Assembly: GCA_028095005.1 (NCBI GenBank)
Contig: CM051460.1
Location: forward strand, 288,192,653 to 288,256,652
Direction of reading: 5' to 3'
Length of the DNA: 64,000 nucleotides
Origin: Rhynchospora pubera
Lineage: Eukaryota; Streptophyta; Magnoliopsida; Poales; Cyperaceae
How positions within the stretch are numbered: the first letter of the stretch is position 1; each line of letters begins with the position of its first letter. The translations under genes were made by a program, and so were the position numbers. This document shows positions 22,064 through 33,380 of the stretch, piece by piece. Under the pieces are notes generated by a model. That model saw only the letters and a program-made list of their open reading frames with translations. It was not told the DNA's origin and made no database searches.

Positions 22064-22936
22064 GGGAAAATTAGATATTTGCCACCTCAAAGTTAAAAAA
22101 TTAGAAATTTGCCACTCTAAAATTTAACTTTTGAAAATTGCCACCTTAAATTAAATTTACTTAGAAAATTGCCACTTTTAATTTCTAATTTTTCATATTG
22201 ACCAAAATACCCTATTCTTTGTCTCCCTCATGCTGAAAATCATCTATGCATTCTACCGATTAAAAAAAGTGAATATAAACCAATATGTTTCACCTTAGAT
22301 TTGAAAAAATATTGTTGAAATCGCCTATGCCTAGGGAGTTTACAGATTACAAAAAAGTGAATTTGAATATTAATTTGAGAAGTGAAAACAGGTAATTGGT
22401 AATTATTAGGGATTTTTTATCGGCATTTTGCGAAGCACATCCTTGTGAAATAAAGATGGGCAAATTGCGCACGAAAGAGTGAACTTTCTACCCTTTTTAT
22501 ATCGGTCGGTGTAAAAATTACATGTGTATTCCTAACTTATTGCAAATAAGTGGGACTGGGAAAGAGGTTAAATATGTGAAGCAAGTAAGCAACCAAGTCA
22601 TGTGGCCAAGTAACTCAAAATATTAATTTCGTTTTTTTTTTCTAAATTAATATGAAACTGTTGTTCGACTCTAATTTGGGTCTAAATAAGTGTAAACTAA
22701 TAGTAGTAGAGATAAGCATGTGGTGATGTTTTTTCTTTTTGCTAATAGGTAGATAGAACCCTAAGGCAGGGTTATATCAACAACAAAGGGTATATTTGTC
22801 AATATGAAAAGTTGGAATTGAAAAGTGGCAATTTTCTAAGTAAATTGAATTTGTGGTGGCAATTTTCAAAAACTTTATTTTGGAGTGGCAAATTTCTAAT
22901 TTTTTTATTTTAAGGTGGCAAATATCTAATTTTCCC
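22064..22936. mobile_element. Non-autonomous Mutator-like element, 873 bp
   Basis: Inverted repeats of about 150 bp start GGGAAAATTAGATATTTGCC and carry four regularly spaced TTGCCAC words per arm. The flanking 9-bp duplication TTGATTTTA is exact (22055-22063 and 22937-22945), diagnostic for Mutator-like transposition. No coding region. Confidence 0.93.
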
Positions 22937-22945
22937 TTGATTTTA

Positions 22946-24000
22946 GGGAATGTATCAAAATCAGATAATAACAAGTAATCATACAGGGAAAAAATGCAAA
23001 ACAAAATCAGATCTAAATTATAATAATACAGGGAATAAACCTTTCTATATCCATTCTATACTAAAATGTAACCATGCTATACCAAAATATAACCTTTCTA
23101 TACCAAAATGTAACCATCCTATACTCTAAATTATAACAATTCTATAACCATGATATCTCAACTTGACAAGTCCTCATATTCGTCATCAACTTCTTCTTCT
23201 TTTTCTTCTACTTTTTCTTCTCTCTTCTTGCTTTTTCTATCTTTCTTCATCTGAAAATAAAAATCAATATACAGATTTAACAGTCCATTGTACTAAAAGG
23301 AAGGCCATGACATGAAATGAAATTTAATAAGTGGAACTTTTATACCGGACAAGTTCTACTGTTATGCCCTCCTTTTGTACTGCCACATATGCCACATTTT
23401 CGTGGTTTCTTTGGCTCTGATGGTGGTTTAAACCTTTGAGGTAATATCTGTTGTATGCTAATTTGTTAATTGAACCCATAAAACAATTTTGTTTATCGGA
23501 AAAATAACTAAAAATTGTTTTCATTATTCGATACTAAGCTTGTAATTTTCAGTTTTTAACGAGGGCCCCAAATACATTTGCACAAACTAATTTCTCTACA
23601 TTTGAAAACTGCCTAAATTGAAGACCTATGCTCTCAAGTGTTTGAACCTGCTGAATTTAATCATATAAATTACTTAATTGAGACATGGACAACACAAAGT
23701 AATCAAGGAACGATAATATGAAGATACAAGATAAATAAAAAAGTACAAGTCCAAAATTTAATCTAGGGTCTATAAAATATGAGATAAAATTGTGCGTGTC
23801 CATTTTGTATATATCACCTTCCTTCTTAATTGTTATATAAGAAGTGATCCTATTTTGTTTTATTCTCTCCAACCACAAGTCTGAGGCAATATTTGTCTAA
23901 TTAATTAATATGCAAAAATGGAGAAAAAAAGTGGATGCTAAATTGAATTCCGTGTTTCTACTTCTTGGCTTACCTTTGAATTACGGTGCTTACTTTTTTT
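22946..24000. other. AT-rich interior of the 3.3-kb TIR element
   Basis: Short open frames at 23324-23524 and 23657-23878 (minus) have no recognisable family. A (CTTCTT)n tract occurs near 23190-23240. Nothing else is supported. Confidence 0.5.
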
Positions 24001-24407
24001 TCCTTGGCGTCGTCTTCATATAGAATGGAGAAGGCCGACGGGCTTCTTCAGTGCTTCGCGTGTCTGATTGCGCTTGTGACATAGACGAAGCGAGAGGGAG
24101 GGGTGCGTCACCAGCGGTTCTCGATTTCACCTCTAAGCAGCTCCATCAAATCTAGGGTTTGGCTAGGTTTTTCTTTCGAAGGAGAGAAGGAAGAGATGAT
24201 GTGTACCGTGAGAACGAGAGAGGAGGCTTTCTCCTTGCGCAGGGTTGAAGAGGAAAGAAACGGAAAAATTAAAGAAAAGTAACGGAGAGGCAGAGTCTAA
24301 AATCGCTAAATCAGCGATAAAATCTATACCATCAATTTATCGATCCGACGGTTTAAACACTCATAGACTCTCTATATGCTGAAGCACAATTTAGCCAATC
24401 TCTATAG

Positions 24408-24805
24408 AGTTTAGCTACGGTGAGTCGCGACTCACCGGAGGGTCCGTGAGTCGCGACCAATACTCCTAGATCTAGATCAAAATGACCGATCCAAACCGTC
24501 CAATATGATATCCCTATTGAAATCTCCATGTAGACCAAATTTTTCATTTTTTCGAAATTTTTAAGTATTTTTTTGAAATTTTAGAAAATCGTTAATCTAA
24601 TTGGTTCTGAACCATTCAAAAACATCAGTTTTTAAAAATCCGAAAAAAATACTTAAAAATTTCGAAAAAATAAAAAATTTGGTTTGCATGGAGATTTCAA
24701 TAGGGAGATCATATTGGACGGTTTGGATCGGTCATTTTAATCTAGATCTAGGAGTATTGGTCGCGACTCACCGGAGGGTCCGTGAGTCGCGACTCACCGT
24801 AGCTA

Positions 24806-24809
<4 letters not shown>
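24408..24809. mobile_element. Foldback element B, 402 bp, with palindromic ends
   Basis: The ends AGTTTAGCTACGG and CCGTAGCTAAACT lead into arms that pair over nearly the whole length. Each end carries the perfect palindrome GTGAGTCGCGACTCAC (24420-24435 and 24782-24797). The inner arms share the AT-rich core with elements A and C, including TTCGAAATTTTTAAGTATT. It abuts the preceding TIR element and a (TA)n tract. Confidence 0.85.

Positions 24810-24850
<41 letters not shown>
24809..24850. repeat. (TA)n microsatellite
   Basis: About 20 near-perfect TA units lie directly after foldback element B. Confidence 0.9.
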
Positions 24851-24851
<1 letters not shown>

Positions 24852-25002
24852 TTATAGTATTTTATTTTTTTATTAATTAAATTCCGTGGGTGTCCGAACC
24901 CGCTATTTTTTTCGGTTTCGACACGCCGTATTGCTTTCGTTAGCGAAAACAATCTGAGTCGTTCGTTAGGTTATGCTAAAATCTGGTCGTTCGTTTTATC
25001 TC

Positions 25003-25289
25003 CCGAAATTAATTCATATAAAAATTTGGACCCTAAAAATTTTAATATACAGAATTATTTTATTTTTTTTTAATAAGAAGAAAGTTCGAACGCGTTTCAG
25101 AAGCGAGTATTTGAATTCCCCTCCGTACGCGTTTATAAAACGCGCTCCAACCCTCCCAACGCGTTTTATAAACGCGTACGAAGGAGAGATGCTGTCCACT
25201 TTCCTCTCGTTTGTCAGAGCTTCGTACGCGTTTATAAAACGCGTTGGAAGCCCTAGAGCGCACTTTATAAACGCGTTCGAAGGTGTATT
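25003..25289. repeat. Left terminal inverted repeat of the PMD element
   Basis: It matches the reverse complement of 31687-31975. Hairpin 1 has perfect 21-bp arms (25124-25144 and 25160-25180). Hairpin 2 (25221-25243 and 25259-25281) is imperfect. The arm word CGCGTTTATAAAACGCG is itself nearly palindromic around TTTATAAA, so palindromes are nested. Confidence 0.9.
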
Positions 25290-25466
25290 ATTTAATTTTT
25301 AGAAAAAAAAGTACAAGCATGCTCTGATAAAGACTGCAAAAGACATGACAAGATTTGATTTTACAATGTCATCTTTGAACTGCTGAAATTATTTATAAAA
25401 GCAGTCATTGTTGAATTAGAATGCACAAACACCCACTACCTCCTTCTTGTTAAAACCTTCAGTACA

Positions 25467-26417
25467 ATGGACAAAGGAAATAGCTCTAACTCAAATAATG
25501 ATGTTCCAAACTATCGAAGAGCAACCCGCATTGAGTATTGGCCAACTTTCTACCATTACCCTGCCAATAGAAATCAACCAGAAAACGGAGAATACGAGGC
25601 AATTTGTCGCTCTTGTTATCGCATTTTGAAATACAACATCCATGAAGACACGACTGAAGAGGGAGACGTGCTCGAGTTAAAAATACACTACCAATGGCAC
25701 ATTAATGGTGGGCCGGAAAGAGAACAGAAGGAGTACCAGGAGCGGCGATGGCGGGAACACGAAAAGAATCTGAACCGACAAAGGCGATATGACTGGTACA
25801 AAAAATATTACACAGAACCTCAACCCATCCCCCAACAACAACCGAAACCCTACCTCTCGTCTGAACCAACTCACTGGACTGTTTACGAGAAAATATACAA
25901 CTTTAATGGAGACCACACAGTGACCTGTACAAGGTGTGCTCAAGTTTTCAATTACAAAGAAAACATATTGCGTGACCACTACCATGAGCACAAACGTCAC
26001 GACGAGAATGAACAAAGAGCTCGGGACATAGAGACGCAGAGGATTATTAAAGAAAGAAATGAAGAAATGGATCGTAAACAAAAAATTAGGGAAGAAGAGG
26101 CAAGGAAAAAAAGGCTCAAAAAATCAGAGCAAAAATTGAGAGAAATGAATAAGAGGGATGAACTTCGACAAATTGCGGCAAGCCGAATGGCAGAGATAGA
26201 AAAAGAAGAAACCGAAGCGGCTTTTTGGAACGAAGCCGCTCAATTCGTTGACAACAGTGTTCCGAGTAATCAACAAGAAGATGATGCTGCTTTTTGGAAC
26301 GAAGTCGCTCAGTTCGCTGACAACACTGGTGCGAGTAATCAACCACAACCGAATGATGAAGATGAGCAACCATGGTGGGATGAAATTCTACAACATGTAG
26401 ATAGTCAAAATCTCTAA
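25467..26417 (+). CDS. Two-zinc-finger (BED-like) protein of the PMD element
   Basis: A single intact 316-residue frame begins MDKGNSSNSN 178 bases inside the left repeat. Two finger-like units repeat the plan Trp-rich start, CX2C, then HX3H: C47, C50, H74, H78 and C154, C157, H171, H175. The spacing resembles BED fingers, which bind DNA in transposases and chromatin-boundary proteins. Residues about 175-255 form a highly charged coiled coil. The C-terminus has near-repeats AAFWNEAAQFVDN and AAFWNEVAQFADN, then PWWDEILQHVDS. No catalytic triad is seen. It is convergent with the PMD gene, the 3' ends about 490 bp apart. Inferred role: binding the element ends. The exact family is not recognised. 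Confidence 0.75.
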   Translation: MDKGNSSNSNNDVPNYRRATRIEYWPTFYHYPANRNQPENGEYEAICRSCYRILKYNIHEDTTEEGDVLELKIHYQWHINGGPEREQKEYQERRWREHEKNLNRQRRYDWYKKYYTEPQPIPQQQPKPYLSSEPTHWTVYEKIYNFNGDHTVTCTRCAQVFNYKENILRDHYHEHKRHDENEQRARDIETQRIIKERNEEMDRKQKIREEEARKKRLKKSEQKLREMNKRDELRQIAASRMAEIEKEETEAAFWNEAAQFVDNSVPSNQQEDDAAFWNEVAQFADNTGASNQPQPNDEDEQPWWDEILQHVDSQNL

Positions 26418-26905
26418 ATATTTATATCATTGTAATATTTATGTGTTTTATTATTATGGTTGTTAATGTAATTTAGTTGGAATTGTTAATGCAATGTTTT
26501 ATTTTTATGGTTGTCTTTTATTTCCTCTATTTTTTGTAGTGCTTTGCACTAAAAGTTGTGGTTTTAATGTGTTGACGTTTAATGGATAAAAGTTGTTGTT
26601 TGGAGTATTTCATTTATTGGCGTTTCAATACATAAACGTTTATGTTTCAAGTAGTGCTTTGCACTCCGAATTTTCAAGTCATAATAATACACAAGTCAAT
26701 CATCACAAGTCATAATAAGCAATCCAATAAATACACAAGTCAATCACAAGTCATAAACGAAAAATAGTCAATCAACATCAGTAATACACAAGTCAATCAC
26801 AAGTCCATAAACGAAAAATAAACGATCCGTCCATCATCAGTAATACACAAGTCCATAAAAAAAAGAACTGTCATCATCAGCAATAAAATCAGTCCATCAT
26901 CATAA
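26418..26905. other. Convergent 3' regions of the two element genes
   Basis: AT-rich DNA with imperfect repeats of AATACACAAGTCAATCACAAG (26690-26860). This is where transcripts of the two genes would meet or overlap, so antisense pairing is possible. No coding region. Confidence 0.6.
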
Positions 26906-29900
26906 CTAACGCCGCCGCCTCCTCCTAGGTCCCGAAGGTGAAAATCTGTCAATCACCCTCACCGCACGCCTATCTCGTCCAGCCGGGGCATTAACGTCTC
27001 CTGAGTCAGTGGACTCTGTATCCCCATCGTCCTCCTCATGGAGGTCCTCCTGCTGGTCCTGCTGAGCCTCCTGCTGTATGGGCCCAAACTCAACAGGCTG
27101 CCCAGCCTCCTGAGGAGTCGCTATAGGGACATAATCACCCTCCTCATCTCCGGCCGTCCGCAGTAATGTGCTGAACGAGTCTGTCCCTCCCATACTACCC
27201 AACGGAGTGCCAAATGATGGAATAGAAGAAGGCGTAGGCACTGACGGAATAGTAAATGGAGGAACAGTAAATGTAGGAAAAGAGGAAGGCATACCAAATG
27301 GTGCAAAGGAGTACGGTGGAGGATCCTGAGGCTGGAAAATGCCAGTGGCATCCTGAGAAATGCCAGCAAACTGCGAGGTCGATGCTGATGCACTATGCAT
27401 GGATGGAGTAGGACCTGAGGCTGGAAACTGAGTAGGAAAGAACGTGCGTGGTCCTAAAATATCATCTAATCGCCCGGTATTCAGCCGACCATCCTATAAT
27501 ATTAAAAAAAAACAATGTCAATATAAATAAATTAGTATCTAAAATTGAAACTTGCATATGAACGAATACTAACCGCATGCATCAGATCCTCCGCCTGAAG
27601 GTCTGTGGGTACAGTCGGACGTGCAGAAGAAGACTCGTCCCCAGAATCTGGTATGTCCTCAATATTTGTTGGAAGTCCTCGCTGCTCCAACAAATCCTCC
27701 AACCTGTAATTTATAAATTATTGAATTTAAAATGCAAAAACGCAATAAAAAATTAAATTATTTAAAATTACCTCAAAGGGATGGAAGCATCATGCAACTG
27801 CGAACGACAGTTGGCGAGAATTGCCTTTCCCACCCTTCTGCACCCCTTCTTCACAACCAGTCCCAATGCATGAAGTGCATTCTTCAGCGCAGAGTTGCCC
27901 AGCAATTTACGAGAATAATGACATATTGCACAATTTCATTTACCAATCATACATTCCATATTTAAAAAATTAAGATGTACCGTATTGCGAAGTCTGGACC
28001 CCATGTTTGTGTACTGCCTCTGAGCAAGAGGCAGCTGCTGAGTGCGCTGGAGACGTGCCTCGGCATCCTCTCGTGGCGTGGGTCTCTCGGAGGCACCGTA
28101 TCGCCAAAACCATCGGAAGTACCGCAGCGTATCAGTATCACTCCAGGATCGAGTCTCCAGCTGGCGTGTCTGTAATGCCTCGTCAGTCCACTCAGCATAT
28201 GCACTCGCAAAAATGGTAGCAAAATCTGGACGATCTCGATAGGTACCGTGCTGGAAACCTAGCAGGTTGTGTGTCACGTCCCAACTCTGTTAAAATAAAC
28301 ACGTTAGTTCTTTACTCTAATTAAATTGAAGTTGATCGTATGATAAATCAGAAAAATATAGCAAACGTACCACAGGTAGTGGAGGAGGAGTAAACTGGTA
28401 CAACCCAAACTGATGCCTACAACGGTTGGGGTAGTAGTAGGCAACAATGTGGTAGAAAATGAGCGGCAACCGAACATGCTCCGCTATGGAACCCTGCTGT
28501 GCTACCCGTGGCATAAGAGCTCTGTCGAGTACGTACGGAAACCAGTTGACGTCTTCAACGTTCAACACGGCTAGGTAGTCCCGTGCGTTCTCCACTGCCC
28601 CGCGGTGCTGGCTCCGTGAGAAAGACCGAGCTTCGCCCCATTTCCTGAAAATTTTGAAGGTTAGGATTGATGTGTTGTAATTTGCATAATATTATTGAAA
28701 AATTATTATAAGTTATTACCTGCCATACGGCACACATGAATCTAGGTTAGGCTGTCCTAATCCACCGATAGGAGCAACCTCTGGGCGACAAACAGGGAGG
28801 TATGACCATGCCCAAAACAATAGTAGCATCCAAGGTCCCGTCACAACCTTGAAACGCATGGAGGCACGGTCCAAAGCACGATATAGACAAGCAAGCGTGA
28901 CACTTCCCCAATTGAAGTCCGGAACTTCATTCAAATTGCCCTGCATTTAAATTAAACAACGCATTGAAAAAAAAATAATTTCAACATTGAAAATAACAAA
29001 ATTAAATTGCAACATTGAAAATAATTTCAACATTTCAGTGTATTAACAAAAGTATTATGTGTTAACAAATACTAATTGATGGATTAACAAAAGTATTATG
29101 TGCCATTTCATTGGTATTTTTTTTTCCTTTTTTGTCATTGTTATTTCAACATTATTTTAACAAAAGTATCTTTGCTTAAAAATTAGACTGTTAACGAAAT
29201 TATATAAAATAAAAAATATTATGTGTCAGCTTCATTATGTGTCAACAAATAAAAATATTGAATTTGTAACATTGAATTCTACTATTTTCGTAAAGAAAAA
29301 AAAATTTATTTAAGTTAAGAAAATTATACCGATACGAGCTCTAAAAAGTATGCTGGGACGGAATTCTGAGAAATATCGGGAAACATCAACGTCCCAAATA
29401 GCTCTAGAGCCACTGCACGCGTGTATCGGTCTAACTCCTCACCAGGAGCATCTGCCTGTGGCGCCACCCCGCAATTTTGCCGCAACCATTTCAACTTGAT
29501 GTTGTTGCCCACAACAGCATTGCCCCTGCATTGTACAAATTTAGAATAATCAATACAAGTAAGCAATGCATATATTGAATATGCAAAATCAATATTGCAT
29601 TCGTATTTTTTTCACTTACTCCCTGCTACTCCTTTCTCGGTGCCACTCTCCCAAATCTTCATGAGGATAAAGATTTGCACGAATCTTTTCCTCCCAGGGC
29701 CCTCTCGTATTCGATCTAACTGGAATGCCAGTCGAGCGCAAACCATATAAGAAGGCAACATCCTGGTAACAATTACAAAATACGTTAATATTACGAAAAT
29801 ATAACATTTAATATTACGAAAATTAATATTCAAATTTGAATTTTAAATATAAAGTTTAAATTAATGTTAGAATTAATTGTGAAAATTAATACGAAAATTA

Positions 29901-30649
29901 TATGTTAGAATTAATTGTGATAATTAATACGAAAATTATATTAAAAAAAAAATTAATATCAAGTTTAAATAAATTACCTGTAGAGTAACGGTCATCTCTC
30001 CAACGGGAAAATGGAAAGTATGCGTCTCCGGATGCCAAAACTCGACCATTGCCTTCAGTAATGGCATGTCGATGTTGACATGCTTCACCTTCGTAATGTG
30101 ACTGAGCCCCAGTTTGATCAGCCTTCCCTCAATCCGATCGTCCACCTGAATTGTTCGCTTGTGCGATCTCAACTCCAAATGTTTTTCACGCTGTAATTTA
30201 TTACAAGCATTTAAAAAAAATACAATTTATTACATTGAACATAAAAATATTATAAGCAAGCATTTACAATAAATACAATTTATAATACAATTTATAATAA
30301 GCATTTTCGATTAATTTTTTACTACAAATTATAATAAACATTTAATACAATTTATAAGTCTATTAAGAAATCTAAATTATTAAATCAAAAAAATATAAAT
30401 TAACATAAAAAAATCTATTACCTCCTCAAAAGACAAACCAACGAGATGGTCGTTATCCGTAACGAACAAAACCTGTTGGTTTTCTGCGTTGGCCGGTTGC
30501 ACAGGTGGAATGACATTTTGCGCGCTCGGACGGGCTGCGCGACGCCTACGTCTTTTTGGCCGCTGGGTGGAGGCTGCTTCGGTGGGGGGTGCTTCGGTGG
30601 GAGGTGGTGAAGCACCAGAAGGACCAGCCTCATCTTCTGCTGAACTCAT
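26906..30649 (-). CDS. Plant mobile domain (MAIN-like) protein, ten exons, intact
   Basis: My gene model joins exons 30649-30422, 30190-29978, 29762-29620, 29525-29330, 28940-28720, 28644-28371, 28286-27981, 27881-27772, 27703-27574 and 27493-26906. Introns follow GT-AG, exons total 2409 bp, and the frame stays open from MSSAEDEAGP to the TAG stop at 26908-26906, giving 802 residues. The exon 8 acceptor is the least certain junction. Exons 2-8 (about residues 85-560) match the plant mobile domain: MPLLKAMVEFWHPETHTFHFPVGEMTVTLQDVAFLYGL is the classic start, here read across the exon 2-3 junction. The N-terminus is acidic, then basic (PKRRRRR, a likely nuclear signal). The C-terminus is Pro/Gly/Ser-rich and ends in an Arg run. 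Cellular relatives MAIN and MAIL1 act in the nucleus with PP7-like phosphatase in silencing transposons. The intact frame suggests recent function. Confidence 0.88.
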
Positions 30650-31686
30650 CTGATTCAAATAATATAAGGACAACAATTTAAAAAAACAATGAATTTAATA
30701 TTTTTTCAATAATCAAAACGAACAAAACAAAAATTATTTTCCTATGTAATTGACATTTTCACAATAATTACTGATCAATAATCAAATAATTTTATCATAA
30801 TATGTTAAAATTTTTCATTCACCATAATTTACGTCAGTTATTTGAAACTACGTTAATTTACGCCAGTTATTATATACATAATTTTCAATATACAATTCCA
30901 GTTATTTGAAACTATGTTAATTTGCACCATAATTTTTCTATATAAATTTCTTTTTATTTCAACAATTTACTAACTAATTCCATTTCAACAATTTACTAAC
31001 TAATTCCATTTATACATAATTATCATAATTATCATCATGCATCAATTAATAACAATTATCAACAATTTCATCAATTATCGTCATGCATCGATTATCAACA
31101 ATTTAATCAATTTTCAATAATTCCACAATTTCATCAATTATCATCCATTATAAATAAATAATTGACCAATTAACTAATTTAATTATGAACAATTCCATAA
31201 TTTAATCAATTATCAACAATTCCATCACAGTTTCATCAATTAACATCAATTATCAACAATTCCACAATTTCATCCAAAATACAATTATCAACAATTATCA
31301 CTATTTCACAATTATCAACAATTTCATCTAAACCCTAAACCCCTAATTATTCACAATTTCAAATACAAAATACAAAATGCAATACCTCGCTGTCGCAAGT
31401 TCATCGTTGTCGCTGTCGCTGCCGCTTCCGCTGCCGCTGTCGCTGCCGCTTCCGCTGCCTTCTCCTCTTCTCTTTCTCTCGCGGCCGCTGCCTTCTCCTC
31501 TTCTCTTTCTCTCGCGGCTGCCGCTGTCTTCTCCTCTTCTCTCCTTCTTCTCCTTCTCTTTTTCTCTCCTTCTCTCTTTCTCTCTTTCTCTCCTTCTCTC
31601 TTTCTCTCTTTCTCTCTTTCTCTGCCGAATGAAAGATGGCGAACAGAAAAATGAAACGGCTAACTCGATTTTGAAAGAGATGACCT
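30650..31686. other. Upstream region of the PMD gene
   Basis: From 30680 to 31370 the DNA is very AT-rich, with degenerate CAATTATCAACAATTTCATC repeats. From 31380 to 31625 it changes to a CT-rich tract on the plus strand with (TCTCTTTC)n runs. It should contain the PMD promoter, but no clear TATA box is chosen. Ser/Leu/Pro frames in the CT tract are artefacts. Confidence 0.55.
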
Positions 31687-31975
31687 TCGTACGCGTTTAT
31701 GAAACGCGCTCCAGGGCTCCCAACGCGTTTCATAAACGCGTACGAAAGGCCTGACTCGTCTCAAAAGGCGTAACGGAGGGCCTGAATTTATTCCCCTTCG
31801 TACGCGTTTATAAAACGCGTTCGGAGGGTTTGAGCGCGTTTTATAAACGCGTACGGAGGGGAATTCAAATACTCGCTTCTGAAACGCGTTGGAACTTTCT
31901 TCTTATTAAAAAAAAAATAATAATTCTGTATATTATAATTTTTTCTGTCCAAATTTTTATATAAAATAATTTCGG
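31687..31975. repeat. Right terminal inverted repeat of the PMD element
   Basis: It mirrors the left end. The outer hairpin has perfect 21-bp arms (31799-31819 and 31835-31855). The inner one (about 31686-31708 and 31724-31746) carries TTTATGAAACGCG in place of TTTATAAAACGCG, with the matching change in the other arm, so pairing is kept. Confidence 0.88.
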
Positions 31976-31984
31976 TTTTATCTC

Positions 31985-32280
31985 CGAACTATCAGCACCT
32001 CCCCCACTAAGGAGTAAGGACTCCTCTATCTCTCTCTCCTCCGTCGATCTCGCGCACCCATCATCTCTTTCGAGCGCCTCTCTCTCTCTGCCACCTTCGT
32101 CTATCACGCTCCAACTCCCTCCCTCTTCTCTGTTGATCTCGCACACCACAAAACCCTCGACGGATTCTTGGCCGGATCCTCACCCTCTCTGATCTGCTCC
32201 CACCGCCTCCATTGACCATCCTGTCCAAACAACCTCTCTCTCTCTACATAATCTTGGTTCTTTTTTTAAACTTTTTTTTT
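31985..32280 (+). other. CT-rich, 5' UTR-like segment
   Basis: GC-richer, pyrimidine-rich DNA with CTCTCTCTC runs and short codon-like stretches resembles the 5' end of a plant gene. It continues the sequence on the left side of the Mutator-like element (24860-24993). It may be a captured promoter or UTR; no ORF is supported. Confidence 0.4.
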
Positions 32281-32518
32281 TGCATTTTTTTCTAATTTAT
32301 CTTTGGAGCTGGGTCTTTGTTTTTGTTAATCTCTTACATTAAACATATATATTTTTTTCTTTATTGTAATTGTTCATTCTTTTATCAAAATCATGGAATT
32401 TTCGTTTTTTATTATTTTTTGGTTCATCTTTCTTTGTGTAAAGCTCTAGGTCAGATATCTTTAATTGATCACATTTCTATGTAGATTGCAGTGGTGGGAT
32501 TTTGTTGTTGATTATAAC

Positions 32519-32630
32519 GCACACTGCTCCATGAATGAGAAAGTACAGCAAGGAATGTGCTAAGACTGTTGTCAAGGATCTTGGTAAGTTCCTCCATATA
32601 AGATTAATTGATTTCAGGTGCAAATTACAC
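32519..32630 (+). pseudogene. Exon fragment related to 36410-36511, broken copy
   Basis: About 100 bp matches the plus-strand arm of the hairpin at 36334-36492, including a GT donor (GATCTTG followed by GTAAGTTC). A small deletion relative to the other copy shifts the frame into a stop. The parent gene is not recognised. Other shared blocks (32825-32905 with 36058-36120) show a larger old duplication. Confidence 0.6.
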
Positions 32631-33185
32631 TGGTAAATGCTTCGTTCCATAATACTGTACCAGAAATGATGCGTCTCCAAATCAGTTGGTTGGTATGAGC
32701 AGGGTCTCTATTTGCAATTGAATTGAAGGGACACCTGACTCTGATAGCAAAGTTGGGACAATTATTGGTGGAATTATAATAACATATAAAAAGTCATTAT
32801 TTTCAATCTAAAATGTTTGGAGAAATATGTGATCAAGTTAGCTTCCCGTTTCTACATATGTCTCATTTCGTGCTATTTGAAGACGATGAAAATTAAGGAC
32901 AAGAGACGACAATTGGTATTCAACTCAAGGTTTGATTTTTCTTTTCAACTGAAGTTTTGTTAAATAGCATTTGGTTTTTTATCAGTGGTAAATTCAAAAT
33001 TAATTATGTAATTTGCTTTTACATACTGGCGTGCATAGGCCATATTTTAGAAAATATGGCATTACTCTTTGTGCCTACAACTCTTGCTTCAATCTTTGCA
33101 TAAAAAATATGTATAAATTTACCTAACTTTGTGTATAAATTGAGTATTGTTTCACCTCTTCTTTTGAACTTATCTTAAGGATATG

Positions 33186-33380
33186 CAGTGTCTGGTGTAA
33201 CGGTAGATGCCGATGGTCTTACACCAATGGAGGAGTGCCTCTTGAGGGTGCAGTAAAGGCGGTGGTTGTATCTGATGCAACATCAGCATCAAGAACTGCT
33301 AAAGACCCAAGTTCTCTTGAAAAGTCACCTATGAAGGAATATGCTGCTAAGAAACTACTCATTGTCGACCAAGGTAGTTA
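33186..33380 (+). pseudogene. Exon-like fragment, unrecognised
   Basis: Codon-like DNA is open in one frame from about 33186 (CSVWCNGRCRWSY...) to 33380 and is bordered by AT-rich intron-like DNA. I do not recognise it. Its place beside a galactosyltransferase exon suggests a captured or decayed gene. Confidence 0.35.

Larger units (their letters stand above)
21095..24406. mobile_element. TIR element of about 3.3 kb carrying a nested Mutator-like element
   Basis: Left end TATAGAGATAGGCTAAATTG and right end (reverse complement) TATAGAGATTGGCTAAATTG continue as inverted repeats through CAGCATATAGAG and GTGTTTAAACCGTCGGAT. The target duplication cannot be read because the left flank is (TA)n. 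No transposase is seen. The right part (24000-24260) contains a GC-richer, UTR-like stretch that may be a captured gene fragment. Confidence 0.72.
25003..31975. mobile_element. Mutator-like element carrying a zinc-finger gene and a PMD gene, 6.97 kb
   Basis: An exact 9-bp duplication TTTTATCTC flanks it (24994-25002 and 31976-31984), and both ends read CCGAAATTA inward. Inverted repeats run about 290 bp and each holds two hairpins. Inside are two convergent genes: a 316-residue BED-like zinc-finger ORF (25467-26417, plus) and a ten-exon plant mobile domain gene (26906-30649, minus). No MURA-type transposase is recognisable, so movement would need a transposase from elsewhere or a function of one of these proteins. 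PMD genes are known in plant Mutator-like and Gypsy elements. The pairing with this zinc-finger gene is what stands out. Confidence 0.92.

Noticed and set aside
25014..25302. Frames over the left TIR (YAFIKRV repeats on both strands)
   Set aside because: Repeated peptides come from the nested palindromes of the terminal repeat, not from a gene.
31377..31754. Plus-strand SLSLPLPLP frame and its Arg/Glu/Lys-rich minus counterpart
   Set aside because: Low-complexity CT tract inside the PMD element. Both strands are open for the same reason.
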